A stretch of 33,203 bases of DNA from Dehalococcoidales bacterium (GTDB lineage: Bacteria; Chloroflexota; Dehalococcoidia; Dehalococcoidales; GCA-2688105), in NCBI GenBank assembly GCA_030640255.1, contig DAOWJS010000103.1, positions 1 to 33,203 on the forward strand, written 5' to 3'. The translations under genes and the position numbers were made by a program. Within the stretch, counting starts at the first letter, position 1. Each line of letters begins with the position of its first letter. Positions 5,727 to 13,460 of the stretch are shown piece after piece. The notes beneath the pieces are model-generated. The model was not told where the DNA came from and made no database searches. It worked only from the letters and a program-made list of their open reading frames with translations.

Positions 5727-7460
5727 CTATCCCTTGAATCGGTTGGTAATGGGCAATCTCCTATCTCTACCGAATGCCCGGGGAGTTACCTTGACCCCTG
5801 GCGGCGCCTGGCGACGCTTATACTCGCTCGTGTCCACTAACCAGGCAGCCCGCCTGACCACCTCTTCATCAATTCCCATAGCCATAATCTGCTCTACGCT
5901 TTTGTCCTCCTCGACATAAGCGGTTAACACCGGGTCGAGCAGGTCGTAGGGAGGCAGGGTGTCAGTATCCTTTTGTTCCGGCCTTAGCTCAGCCGAGGGC
6001 ACCTTGTCTATGATGGTGGAAGGTATAAGCTCCAACCCGGCTATTGAGTTTCGGTATCTGGCGAGTTTGTAGACCATGGTCTTGTATACGTCCTTTAGCA
6101 CGGCAAAGCCACCGGCCATATCCCCAAACAACGTGGTGTAGCCGGTGGCCATTTCGCTCTTGTTGCCCGTGGTCAGAACCAGCCAGCCGAATTTGTTGGA
6201 TAACGCCATGAGGATATTGCCTCGGACACGAGCTTGAATATTTTCCTCAGTCACATTGGGCTCAGTCCCTTCAAAAGATGGAGCCAGCATCTCAAGGTAG
6301 TCTTGAAAAACCTTCTCAATAGGGATAGTTATCAGCCTGATATCCAGGTTATGAGCCAGCAACTCAGCGTCTGAAATACTGCCCGGAGAAGAGTATCTTG
6401 AGGGCATCGCTACCCCGACCACGCTTGATGGCCCCAGGGCGTCAACGGCAATAGCAGCCACTAAGCTGGAGTCAATGCCTCCAGAAAGACCAATCAGTAC
6501 CTTCTCAAAACCATTCTTGATGATGTAATCGTGCGTGCCCAACACCAGCGCATCATAGACCTCCCCGGGCAGGCCATGCACCTCAAGTTGCCTTGGCGGT
6601 AGCGGTGGTTTTGGAGCTGCCGAAGGCACTTCAGACACCACTAATTTGGTCTCACGCCACCCTTGCTCTTCCAGAAGCGGCGTCCCCTTTCTCCACCTAG
6701 GGTCGTGAAGACGCGCCCGAAAGACAGCCTCAACATCAAGGTCAGCTACTATCAGGTCTTCTTCAAACTGCTTACCCCTGGCTATCAGCCGCCCCTTCTC
6801 ATCCAGCACCAGGCTATTGCCATCAAAGACCAGCTCATCCTGCCCTCCTACCAGATTGTTGTAAGCCACGATAGCTACATTGTCCGAGGCACGGGCTCCC
6901 ATCATTCTTTCCCTGAAGTCTCCCTTGCCAAAATGATATGGCGAAGCACTTATGTTCACTATGACCTCAGCCCCGGAGTAGACTTGTACCGTAGTTGGCC
7001 CGCCCTCGTACCAGAGGTCTTCACAAATGCTGATGCCGACACCAACGCCAGCTATGATATAGACGGGATACTCCTTCCCCGCCTGAAAGTAGCGGTTCTC
7101 ATCAAAGACTCCGTAGTTGGGCAGGTATATCTTGTGATAGACACTAACCAGCTTGCCATCGTGGATGACAGCGGCAGCATTGTAGATGTCACCTTTGGCA
7201 TCAACGAAACCAACCACCAGGGTAAGCCCCGAGGAGTGTTCAACCACCTGGTCAAGAGACCTTAGATTTTCCTCGATAAACCGTGGCTTAAGCAGAAGGT
7301 CCTCCGGCGGGTAGCCGCAGATGGCAAGCTCAGGAAAGGTAAGGAGGTCAACCCCTAAAGACCTGGCTTCGGTGATGGCTTCCAGAATCTTCTGAGTGTT
7401 ACCCTGAAGGTCACCAACGGTAGTATTGATCTGAGCCATACCTATTCGTAGTCTGCGCAC
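5727..7460 (-). CDS. nadE: Glutamine-dependent NAD+ synthetase
   Basis: A 577-residue two-domain enzyme that makes NAD+ from deamido-NAD+, ATP and glutamine. The N-terminal nitrilase-fold glutaminase domain (about 1-260) has the Glu-Lys-Cys triad: E44 in TFPELAICGYP, K110 in YHKIYLPN and C146 in ISICEDLW. The C-terminal ammonia-using synthetase domain carries the ATP pyrophosphatase loop LSGGIDSS near residue 325. It ends with the usual RRQAPPGVKVTPRAFGRDRRLPITNRF. The start is GTG at 7460-7458 behind GGAGG with normal spacing, preceded by a good promoter. It is divergent from livH and alone in its unit. It looks fully functional. Confidence 0.97.
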   Translation of the reverse strand: MRRLRIGMAQINTTVGDLQGNTQKILEAITEARSLGVDLLTFPELAICGYPPEDLLLKPRFIEENLRSLDQVVEHSSGLTLVVGFVDAKGDIYNAAAVIHDGKLVSVYHKIYLPNYGVFDENRYFQAGKEYPVYIIAGVGVGISICEDLWYEGGPTTVQVYSGAEVIVNISASPYHFGKGDFRERMMGARASDNVAIVAYNNLVGGQDELVFDGNSLVLDEKGRLIARGKQFEEDLIVADLDVEAVFRARLHDPRWRKGTPLLEEQGWRETKLVVSEVPSAAPKPPLPPRQLEVHGLPGEVYDALVLGTHDYIIKNGFEKVLIGLSGGIDSSLVAAIAVDALGPSSVVGVAMPSRYSSPGSISDAELLAHNLDIRLITIPIEKVFQDYLEMLAPSFEGTEPNVTEENIQARVRGNILMALSNKFGWLVLTTGNKSEMATGYTTLFGDMAGGFAVLKDVYKTMVYKLARYRNSIAGLELIPSTIIDKVPSAELRPEQKDTDTLPPYDLLDPVLTAYVEEDKSVEQIMAMGIDEEVVRRAAWLVDTSEYKRRQAPPGVKVTPRAFGRDRRLPITNRFKG

Positions 7461-7523
7461 ACTAATTCCTCCACCCGTAGCGAACTACACTCGACTCACC
7501 AGCTTGGGTAAGCATCACTCTTT

Positions 7524-7552
7524 ACTATACTCAGCTTCAAGCCGAAAAGCAA
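7524..7552 (-). promoter_or_regulatory. Predicted sigma70-type promoter of nadE
   Basis: On the minus strand TTGCTT (7552-7547) is followed after exactly 17 nt by TATAGT (7529-7524). This would start transcription about 57 nt before the GTG of nadE. The 17-nt spacing and 9 of 12 consensus bases support it; it is a prediction only. Confidence 0.55.
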
Positions 7553-7637
7553 TGGCTTTACTGTTAAAAACGCCCGTTATCAGCACCAGAATGTAGTCTA
7601 TTTCCAAGAATCGGTTTTTTATGATACATTTATAACA

Positions 7638-8522
7638 ATGGTTAACTGGGCACAAGTTATATTTAATTCCGGCGTCACCGGTAGCCTGTATCTTATTGGA
7701 GCTGTAGGTCTTACCTTAACCTATGGTTTGTCTAAATTCCCAAATTTTGCTCATGCTGAATTTATGACTTTGGGTGCCTATATAGGATATTTTGTGGCTG
7801 AGCAATTAGGATTAGGCTTACCGCTAGCTCTGCTTGTTGCCTTCTTGATTGCTGGGCTAGTGGGGGTTCTATGTTACCGTGGTATTTTTCAGCCCCTAGC
7901 TAAAAGGGGAGCCAGCATCATCCATCTTATGGTGGCTTCTATAGCCCTGGGCTTTATCCTCAGGCATTCCATTGGTGCTGCTTGGACTTGGAAACCCTTG
8001 TATTTTACTGCTACCTGGTCTGCCTTCGATGCAGGTCCACTGAGAATCACTGGCCTTTGGCTCTGGCTTATCTTTGCCGCTCTAGTTTTATCGCTTGCCA
8101 TGCACTTCCTCTTGATGAATACCAAGATAGGCAAAGCCATCAGGGCAAGCTCCAGTAATCCCGAGCTTGCCTTAGCCTCCGGCATCAACGTTGATCGAGT
8201 GATTTGGATAACTTGGTTTATTGGTGCTGGACTCGCTGCCGTTGCTGGCATCTTTCGCGGTGCAGATACTCAGATTTGGCCCATGACAGGCTGGGACATC
8301 ATATTACCCATCTTCGCCGTTGCCATACTTGGTGGCATCGGCAACTTCTATGGGGCAATAGCCGCCGCCTTTATCATTGGATTAGCTGAAAATATCGGGG
8401 TGGTGGGTTTGATAGCCTTGGGGCTTTCTACAACATATCGTACAGGTATAGCTTTCTTGATTCTCATAATAACCTTAATTGTAAGGCCACAGGGACTAGC
8501 TATGTTGTTTAGGAGGGCTTAA
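7638..8522 (+). CDS. livH: Branched-chain amino-acid-type ABC transporter permease LivH
   Basis: A 294-residue integral membrane permease of the LivH/BPD_transp_2 family, forming the import channel with LivM. Hydrophobic helices run the full length, starting SGVTGSLYLIGAVGLTLTYG. The conserved FPNFAHAEFMTLGAYIGY follows, and the cytoplasmic EAA-like segment GKAIRASSSNPELALASGINVDRV is near 180-200. The end MLFRRA is usual. It has no recognisable Shine-Dalgarno before ATG 7638: the preceding bases are ACATTTATAACA, with a TATGAT box at 7620-7625. It is first in livHMGF, only 1 nt ahead of livM. The imported substrate could be amino acids, short amides or urea; sequence alone does not decide. 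Confidence 0.92.
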   Translation: MVNWAQVIFNSGVTGSLYLIGAVGLTLTYGLSKFPNFAHAEFMTLGAYIGYFVAEQLGLGLPLALLVAFLIAGLVGVLCYRGIFQPLAKRGASIIHLMVASIALGFILRHSIGAAWTWKPLYFTATWSAFDAGPLRITGLWLWLIFAALVLSLAMHFLLMNTKIGKAIRASSSNPELALASGINVDRVIWITWFIGAGLAAVAGIFRGADTQIWPMTGWDIILPIFAVAILGGIGNFYGAIAAAFIIGLAENIGVVGLIALGLSTTYRTGIAFLILIITLIVRPQGLAMLFRRA

Positions 8523-8523
8523 T

Positions 8524-9468
8524 TTGGATCCCTTACTTTATGTCTTTGACCTCATCGTCTTTATTGGCATCTTTGGCATTGTCTCTCTAAGCCTTAACTT
8601 GGAGTTTGGCTTCGCCGGACTTGCCAATTTTGGCAAGGTAGCTTTCTTCCTCATCGGTGCTTATACCTATGCCCTTCTCTCTCAAATTGGCCTTCCCTTT
8701 TACCTTTGCCTTATCGCTGGTGGCTTAATCTCAGCTATTTTTGGTTTGCTTGTTTCTTTGCCTGCTCTGAGGCTAAGGGCTGATTACTTGGCCATAGCCG
8801 TCTTGGCCTTTGGAGAAATCTTGAGGTTGATTGTTAAATCTGAGGACTGGCTTGCCGGCGGCGATTGGGGAATAACGGTTTCTTCAGCTATTTCCTTGGC
8901 GGGTGCTTCTCACCGCGTTGATGCTTTGGTAAATATTGCTCTAGTCTATTTCTGTTTGTTTATCTGTTTCACTGTGGCTCAGCTATTGGCCAACTCTCCC
9001 TACGGCAGGGCAATGCGAGCCATAAGAGAAGACGAAATAGCCGCTGAGACACTAGGTAAGAGCAGGGCTAAATTTAAGGCTCAAGCATTAATGTTGGGTT
9101 CGGCTATGGCTGGAGTAGCTGGGGGGCTTTACGCTCAGTATCTCCACTGCGTCCTCCCCGGTATGTTTATGCCTATGATTACCTTTACCGTGTGGATAAT
9201 GGTTCTCTTGGGAGGACCAGCTAATAACTGGGGTGCATTATTGGGTGCTGCTCTGGTAGAGATTTTCGATAGGGGTACAAATATAGTCAAGGACTATTTC
9301 GTTTTGCCTATTGACCCCAGCAACTTGCAGTATATTCTATTTGGCGCTTTGATCATATTTGTGCTACTATATAGACCGCATGGTCTGCTAAAGGAAAGCT
9401 CTATCAAGACAAAGGCACTGAGGTTAGCCTACAATGGAAGACGCTCTATTAAGAATAAGAGAAGTTAG
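8524..9468 (+). CDS. livM: Branched-chain amino-acid-type ABC transporter permease LivM
   Basis: A 314-residue second permease. Multiple membrane helices, the diagnostic LSLNLEFGFAGLANFGKVAFF near residue 23, and the family's GRAMRAIREDEIAAETLG cytoplasmic loop near residue 160 are present. The start is TTG at 8524 behind AGGAGG (8510-8515), one base after livH. The 3' end overlaps livG by 35 nt, so the last dozen residues (YNGRRSIKNKRS) are encoded over the livG start. The tail is basic and probably cytosolic. It forms the membrane channel with LivH. Confidence 0.92.
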   Translation: MDPLLYVFDLIVFIGIFGIVSLSLNLEFGFAGLANFGKVAFFLIGAYTYALLSQIGLPFYLCLIAGGLISAIFGLLVSLPALRLRADYLAIAVLAFGEILRLIVKSEDWLAGGDWGITVSSAISLAGASHRVDALVNIALVYFCLFICFTVAQLLANSPYGRAMRAIREDEIAAETLGKSRAKFKAQALMLGSAMAGVAGGLYAQYLHCVLPGMFMPMITFTVWIMVLLGGPANNWGALLGAALVEIFDRGTNIVKDYFVLPIDPSNLQYILFGALIIFVLLYRPHGLLKESSIKTKALRLAYNGRRSIKNKRS

Positions 9469-10198
9469 CAAGCACTTTGGCGGTGTTTACGCCGTCAACG
9501 GGGTAAGCCTGGACATCACTCATGGTGGGGTTTGTGGATTGGTGGGGCCTAATGGCAGTGGCAAGACGACCTTGTTTAATACCATCCTTGGCCTTCATAG
9601 ACCTGACCAGGGAGAAATCTACTTCCACGGCGAGTGTATCAATAACCTGGCTCCTCACCAGATTTATGAGTTAGGCTTGGTAAATGCCTTTCAATTACCT
9701 CGACTCTTTTATGACCTCAGCGTACTGGATAATATGCTGGTGGCGGCACGGGGTCACCAGGGCGATAGGCTGTTTAATAGCCTTTTCCTGAGACGGAGAT
9801 GGCAGGAGCAGGAAAAAGGCTTGATTGAGGAGGCTCTGGATATCCTGGAACTTGTGGAGCTGGATAAATGGGTTTCTTCTCCCGCTGGTGAGCTTTCTGG
9901 TGGACAGAGAAAACTTCTTGAAGTTGCCCGGGGGCTTATGGCCAAGCCGACACTTTTGCTCCTAGACGAACCAGCAGCAGGCATAAATCCCGTACTGGGC
10001 AAGAAAATATTTCAGAAATTGGCAGATTTCTCCCATAACGGCATAACCTTTTTCGTTGTGGAGCACCGGTTAGAGATACTGTTCGAGTTTGCCTCCTGGG
10101 TCTATGTTATGGATAAAGGCAGGATAGCAATTGCCGGACAGCCGCAAAACATAATCGGCGACCCCACTTTCTACACAATATATTTAGGGGAAGAATAA
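9434..10198 (+). CDS. livG: ABC transporter ATP-binding protein LivG
   Basis: A 254-residue ATPase of the liv importer. Seen: Walker A GPNGSGKTT (about residues 35-43), the Q-loop region VNAFQLPRLF, ABC signature LSGGQRK near 154, Walker B LLLLDEPAAGINP, and the H-loop histidine in FVVEHR. The AAGINP form of the D-loop is typical of LivG. ATG 9434 lies inside the end of livM, implying coupled translation; the stop (TAA 10196-10198) directly abuts the livF ATG. All catalytic motifs are intact. Confidence 0.95.
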   Translation: MEDALLRIREVSKHFGGVYAVNGVSLDITHGGVCGLVGPNGSGKTTLFNTILGLHRPDQGEIYFHGECINNLAPHQIYELGLVNAFQLPRLFYDLSVLDNMLVAARGHQGDRLFNSLFLRRRWQEQEKGLIEEALDILELVELDKWVSSPAGELSGGQRKLLEVARGLMAKPTLLLLDEPAAGINPVLGKKIFQKLADFSHNGITFFVVEHRLEILFEFASWVYVMDKGRIAIAGQPQNIIGDPTFYTIYLGEE

Positions 10199-10927
10199 AT
10201 GGACCCTATCTTTGTGGCTGAAGACATCAATGCTGGCTATGGCGACGTCATTATTGTTCAAGGTGTCTCTATCCAGTTGGCCGAGGGTGAGACCGTAGCC
10301 ATCGTGGGGCCTAATGGCAGCGGCAAGTCAACTTTGATTAAAAGCTTCCTTGGCTTTGCTAGGTTATTTCAAGGCAGCGTCTTCTATCAAGGGAAGGACA
10401 TCACAGGCATAGCCTCTAATCGAGCAGTGAGCCTGGGAATAGGCTATGTTCCTCAGATAAACAATGTCTTCCTCAATCTTACTACAGCCGAAAATTTGGA
10501 TATGGGAGCCTATCACAGAAAAGGTAAGGCTTCTATTAAAGCTGGGATGGCCGAGATATATGACATGTTCCCTGAGCTTGAAGCTAGGAAAAATGGCTTG
10601 GCAGGAAATTTAAGCGGTGGTGAAAGGCAAATGCTGGCTATAGCCAGAGCTATGATGGCACAGCCTAAAGTTCTGTTCCTCGATGAGCCATTAGCTTCTT
10701 TGTCTCCCAAGCCAGCTTCAGCCATCCTGTCTAAGATGGAAAACATAAGAGAAAGCGGCACTGCTATAATAATAGTAGAGCAAAATGTCAAAAAGGCCTT
10801 GAGCGTATCTAATCGGGGCTATGTTTTGGTTAATGGCACCTGTGCTATAGAAGGAGACGCAGCCTCTCTATTTGCCGAAGACTCCTCCAAACAGCGCTAT
10901 TTGGGATTAGAAGCTAAAAAGGATTGA
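10199..10927 (+). CDS. livF: ABC transporter ATP-binding protein LivF
   Basis: A 242-residue second ATPase of the liv importer. It has Walker A GPNGSGKST (about 38-46), the LivF-type GYVPQINNVFLNLTTAENL Q-loop region, signature LSGGERQ, Walker B LFLDEPLASLSP and H-region IIIVEQN. LivF family members usually end Walker B with GLAP/GLSP-type residues, and ASLSP is an acceptable variant. The start codon touches the livG stop with no gap. It is followed by a 124-nt spacer before livK. Confidence 0.95.
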   Translation: MDPIFVAEDINAGYGDVIIVQGVSIQLAEGETVAIVGPNGSGKSTLIKSFLGFARLFQGSVFYQGKDITGIASNRAVSLGIGYVPQINNVFLNLTTAENLDMGAYHRKGKASIKAGMAEIYDMFPELEARKNGLAGNLSGGERQMLAIARAMMAQPKVLFLDEPLASLSPKPASAILSKMENIRESGTAIIIVEQNVKKALSVSNRGYVLVNGTCAIEGDAASLFAEDSSKQRYLGLEAKKD

Positions 10928-10976
10928 CGTAAACCTATCTGGTATTAAATTTAGTATTAAAATTGGGTATGTTAAG

Positions 10977-10987
10977 AAAGGAGGTGA
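10977..10987 (+). promoter_or_regulatory. Orphan perfect Shine-Dalgarno sequence between livF and livK
   Basis: AAAGGAGGTGA matches the anti-Shine-Dalgarno of 16S rRNA over its whole length, but no usable start codon follows at normal spacing: the GTG within it leads to TAG after two codons. livK has its own weaker site (AAGAGGTGA, about 11040-11048) 65 nt further on. The orphan site could be the scar of a lost small gene, a ribosome standby site or part of a leader; the sequence does not decide. Confidence 0.45.
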
Positions 10988-11051
10988 AGGAATAGTTTAT
11001 TTTCCAGGGTAAATTAGTTTCTAACATTAAACCTTGAAGAAGAGGTGATAC

Positions 11052-12221
11052 ATGATTAAAAGATTATTATTGGTGGCAGCTACCTTAGCTTTGCTTATAC
11101 CAGTTACAGCTTGTGCTCCGGCAGAGGCTGAGACAATCAAGATAGGCTGTATACTGGACCTCAGTGGAGACTTGGCTCCTATGGGGGCTAGGATGCTGGA
11201 CGGCGCAAAGCTAGCAGTTGAGGAGATCAACGCCGCTGGGGGTGTACTGGGAAAACAGGTGGAATTAGTGGCGGAGGATGGCAAGACAGACCCGGCCGCA
11301 GGATTGGACAGAGTCAAAAAGTTAATCGAGATAGACGGGGTACAGGTAATCGCTGGCCCTATGATCTCCGGCTCCTCTAAGCTTGCAATCCCCTATGCGA
11401 AGGAACATAAAGTCCCTCTGATAACGATGTCAGCTACGGCATTTGAACTCTCTGAACTAGAGGGGACAGAATGGTTCTTCCGCGCCTGTCTTATGGATGA
11501 TGCCCAAGGTCGGGTGTTAGCCGACGTCATTATGGACAAAGGCTATACCAGAGTAGCTTCCATAGTACTGGATAACCTATACGGCAAAGGTGTGGAAAAA
11601 GCTCTTATTGAGGGACTTGAAGAGGGGGGGTGGCAAGGAGAGGTAGTAGTAACGGTACACTACGACGAGGCTAAGAAGGATTATCGCACCGAGCTAGGGC
11701 AAATCAAGGATAGCAATCCTGATGTAGTCCTTATTGTTAGCTATGCTGATGACGGCATTATAGTTTTTAAGCAAGCCTTAGAGATGGGCTTGGATAGTAT
11801 CGCCTGGCTTGGCTGTGATGGTAACTATGGCTCAGGCTTATTTAAAGAACCAAGGAGCGCTGAGTTCATGGAAAAGGCCATTGTTGCTGGAACCAGAACT
11901 GTTGGCTCAGGGTCAACCTACGATGAGTTTGTGGCTAAATATACTGAGGAATTCGGCGAGGCTCCCGAAATCTACTGTGATACTACCTATGATGCGGTAT
12001 GGGCAGCAGCCAAGGCAATAGAGGCAGCCGGTGTCTATGACGGCGTAGCCATAAGGACTGCCTTGACCAAACTGGAATTCGAAGGCGCCAGCGGCCCTAT
12101 CAGCTTCAACGAGAAGGGTGACCGCGCTTCCGGTAGCTTTGAGCTCTGGAAAGTGGTGAAGGACCCCACGACTGAAACTGGCTACAAGAATGTGCGAATA
12201 AAGCTGGTTACCCTGGAGTAG
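11052..12221 (+). CDS. livK: Substrate-binding lipoprotein of the liv ABC importer
   Basis: A 389-residue periplasmic-binding-protein type I (LivK/amide-binding family). A lipoprotein signal peptide (hydrophobic residues 5-17) ends in lipobox VTAC with C21 as the lipidation site, so it is tethered outside the membrane. The mature part begins IKIGCILDLSGDLAPMGARM, the standard first strand and ligand loop, and has GPMISGSSKLAIPYAKEHKVP and YDAVWAAAKAIE in the expected places. The start is ATG 11052 behind AGAGGTGA. It captures the ligand for LivHMGF; ligand identity is not readable. A Rho-independent terminator follows at 12389. Confidence 0.93.
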   Translation: MIKRLLLVAATLALLIPVTACAPAEAETIKIGCILDLSGDLAPMGARMLDGAKLAVEEINAAGGVLGKQVELVAEDGKTDPAAGLDRVKKLIEIDGVQVIAGPMISGSSKLAIPYAKEHKVPLITMSATAFELSELEGTEWFFRACLMDDAQGRVLADVIMDKGYTRVASIVLDNLYGKGVEKALIEGLEEGGWQGEVVVTVHYDEAKKDYRTELGQIKDSNPDVVLIVSYADDGIIVFKQALEMGLDSIAWLGCDGNYGSGLFKEPRSAEFMEKAIVAGTRTVGSGSTYDEFVAKYTEEFGEAPEIYCDTTYDAVWAAAKAIEAAGVYDGVAIRTALTKLEFEGASGPISFNEKGDRASGSFELWKVVKDPTTETGYKNVRIKLVTLE

Positions 12222-12238
12222 AAACCACGATTATTTCT

Positions 12239-12361
12239 CGACTGCTAGCTGCAAAGCAAGCCGCTGAGGGTGTCTATTCCGATTATACATTGGAGATGGT
12301 CGAAGCCGCTGAGTTTATGGAGAAAGCAGTCATCGGCACCAGTCCTAAGGGTAAAAGTTAT
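12239..12361 (+). pseudogene. Decayed fragment resembling a livK-type binding protein
   Basis: Just after livK one open frame gives RLLAAKQAAEGVYSDYTLEM and then VEAAEFMEKAVIGTSPKGKSY. The core resembles the intact LivK segment SAEFMEKAIVAGTRTVGSGS (around residue 274 of that protein), sharing AEFMEKA. It has no plausible start or ribosome site and runs into the terminator hairpin. I read it as the remains of a second binding-protein gene or of a partial tandem duplication. The match is short, so the call is tentative. Bases 12435-12557 hold only a probable tRNA promoter. Confidence 0.45.
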
Positions 12362-12388
12362 CTCATTATAGTCAACGGCAAACTAATA

Positions 12389-12432
12389 AACAGGGGAGAT
12401 TGGAGTTGGTGCCAGTTTCCCCTGTTTTATTT
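12389..12432 (+). terminator. Rho-independent terminator after the liv operon
   Basis: Arms AACAGGGGA (12389-12397) and TCCCCTGTT (12418-12426) form a perfect 9-bp stem, with a 20-nt loop that can pair further (TGG/CCA), followed by TTATTTT. It is correctly placed to end the livHMGFK transcript. Confidence 0.75.
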
Positions 12433-12503
12433 TGGCTTGGTCTTTTGTATCTGAGTCAGCACCAATCGTGACTTTGGTCAATACCCCCAGCTACTGACCT
12501 CTC

Positions 12504-12533
12504 TTGCCATCGTCTTCAACTGGGTGTTAGAAT
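12504..12533 (+). promoter_or_regulatory. Predicted promoter of tRNA-Lys(CUU)
   Basis: TTGCCA (12504-12509) and TAGAAT (12528-12533) are separated by 18 nt and lie about 25 nt before the mature tRNA 5' end, a normal arrangement for a short tRNA leader. Prediction from consensus only. Confidence 0.45.
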
Positions 12534-12557
12534 AAGGAACAGCAGTTACACAAATAT

Positions 12558-12630
12558 GGGCCGCTAGCTCAACTGGAAGAGCAGCTGACTCTTAATCAGC
12601 CGGTTGGAGGTTCGAGTCCTCCGCGGCTCA
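12558..12630 (+). tRNA. tRNA-Lys(CUU)
   Basis: Acceptor arms GGGCCGC and GCGGCUC pair over seven positions (one G-U); D arm GCUC...GAGC; anticodon stem GCUGA/UCAGC with loop CUCUUAA, hence anticodon CUU for lysine; T arm GGAGG-UUCGAGU-CCUCC; discriminator A at 12630. CCA is not encoded (CAT follows), unlike the tRNA-Lys(UUU) at 5301-5376. A truncated integrase starts 62 nt downstream. Confidence 0.95.
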
Positions 12631-12692
12631 CATTCAAATAGGGAACAAAGCTAGGCCTAACAACCTGCACCGGGCGGGCTCCCCAAAACAGC

Positions 12693-13232
12693 ATGGTGCA
12701 AAGTGGAACTTGGGAATGGCTACTGCAGGGCTTCAAGTTTGAGCTGGAGACAGAAGTTAAACCTAGAACCGTTGAATATTACTATAAGCACGCTAGGTTA
12801 TGTGCTAGGTGGGCCCAAAATCAGGGCCTAGATGACCCTTACTTCATTACTAAGCGCCACCTTCAGGCTTTCCTTTATCAGATTGTTCGCAACTCGGAGA
12901 TGTGGATAGGCGGGAACGGCGCTATCTGTAAAGCCCAGCGTAGCGAGCGTACCCGCTGGCATTATTACCGGGCGTTAAAGCGCTTCTTCAGTTGGGCGGC
13001 GAAGGAAGACTATTTTAACCAAAACCCTCTGAATGGCATTAAGCTAAAGGCCCCGAAACCTCCACCTAAGGCATACCAGAGATATGAAGTGCTATCGGCA
13101 TACGAGCTATTCACTCTAACGTTATGCCAACTACCGCCTGACCTCCCCTCTGTAGTGGTTGAGGCTGTTAGGCGAGAGGGCTTTCTATTTATCCCTCAAA
13201 AATGCCCTGCTAGAAATATGATGAAAATATAG
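12693..13232 (+). pseudogene. int: Truncated tyrosine integrase (N-terminal core-binding domain only)
   Basis: A 179-residue frame whose first 130 or so residues look like the SAM-like core-binding domain of phage/island integrases: GFKFELETEVKPRTVEYYYK, then helices through RWHYYRALKRFFSWAAKEDY and NQNPLNGIKLKAPKPPPK. A tyrosine recombinase should then have a catalytic domain of 170 or more residues with R, HxxR and Y. Instead the frame continues 45 residues with no such motifs and stops. No Shine-Dalgarno precedes ATG 12693. Its place directly 3' of tRNA-Lys(CUU), in the same direction, is the classic layout of an integrated element, here decayed. Bases 13233-13393 show nothing recognisable. 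Confidence 0.75.
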
Positions 13233-13393
13233 GTTCATTCTGAAATTCAACATTTGTTCGAATTGTTACCCCTTTGAAGGAAAGTCCATTATGTGTGATA
13301 AGTAATGAAATGGCTGATTGTTACCTGGATGTGGCGTTTCAAGGTAATTCCATGACAATCCGATGAACTGTTAGTCTCCACATTTATTTATTG

Positions 13394-13421
13394 TTGCCTA
13401 ACCCTAAGCCCCTGTTATATT
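13394..13421 (+). promoter_or_regulatory. Predicted promoter of htpX (and perhaps opp)
   Basis: TTGCCT (13394-13399) with TATATT (13416-13421, 16-nt spacing) or TATTAT (13418-13423, 18 nt). It would give a leader of about 30 nt before the GGAGG of htpX. Consensus-based prediction. Confidence 0.45.
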
Positions 13422-13460
13422 ATTAAGCACAGAAAACTACTATTGACAAGGAGGAAAGGT

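Noticed and set aside
6663..7265. 200-residue + strand open frame opposite nadE
   Set aside because: It lies entirely antisense to a well-conserved enzyme, has no ribosome site and no recognisable domain; it is a codon-bias shadow.
13443..13460. TTG start extending HtpX by six residues
   Set aside because: The ribosome site AAGGAGG lies inside that extension and fits ATG 13461.
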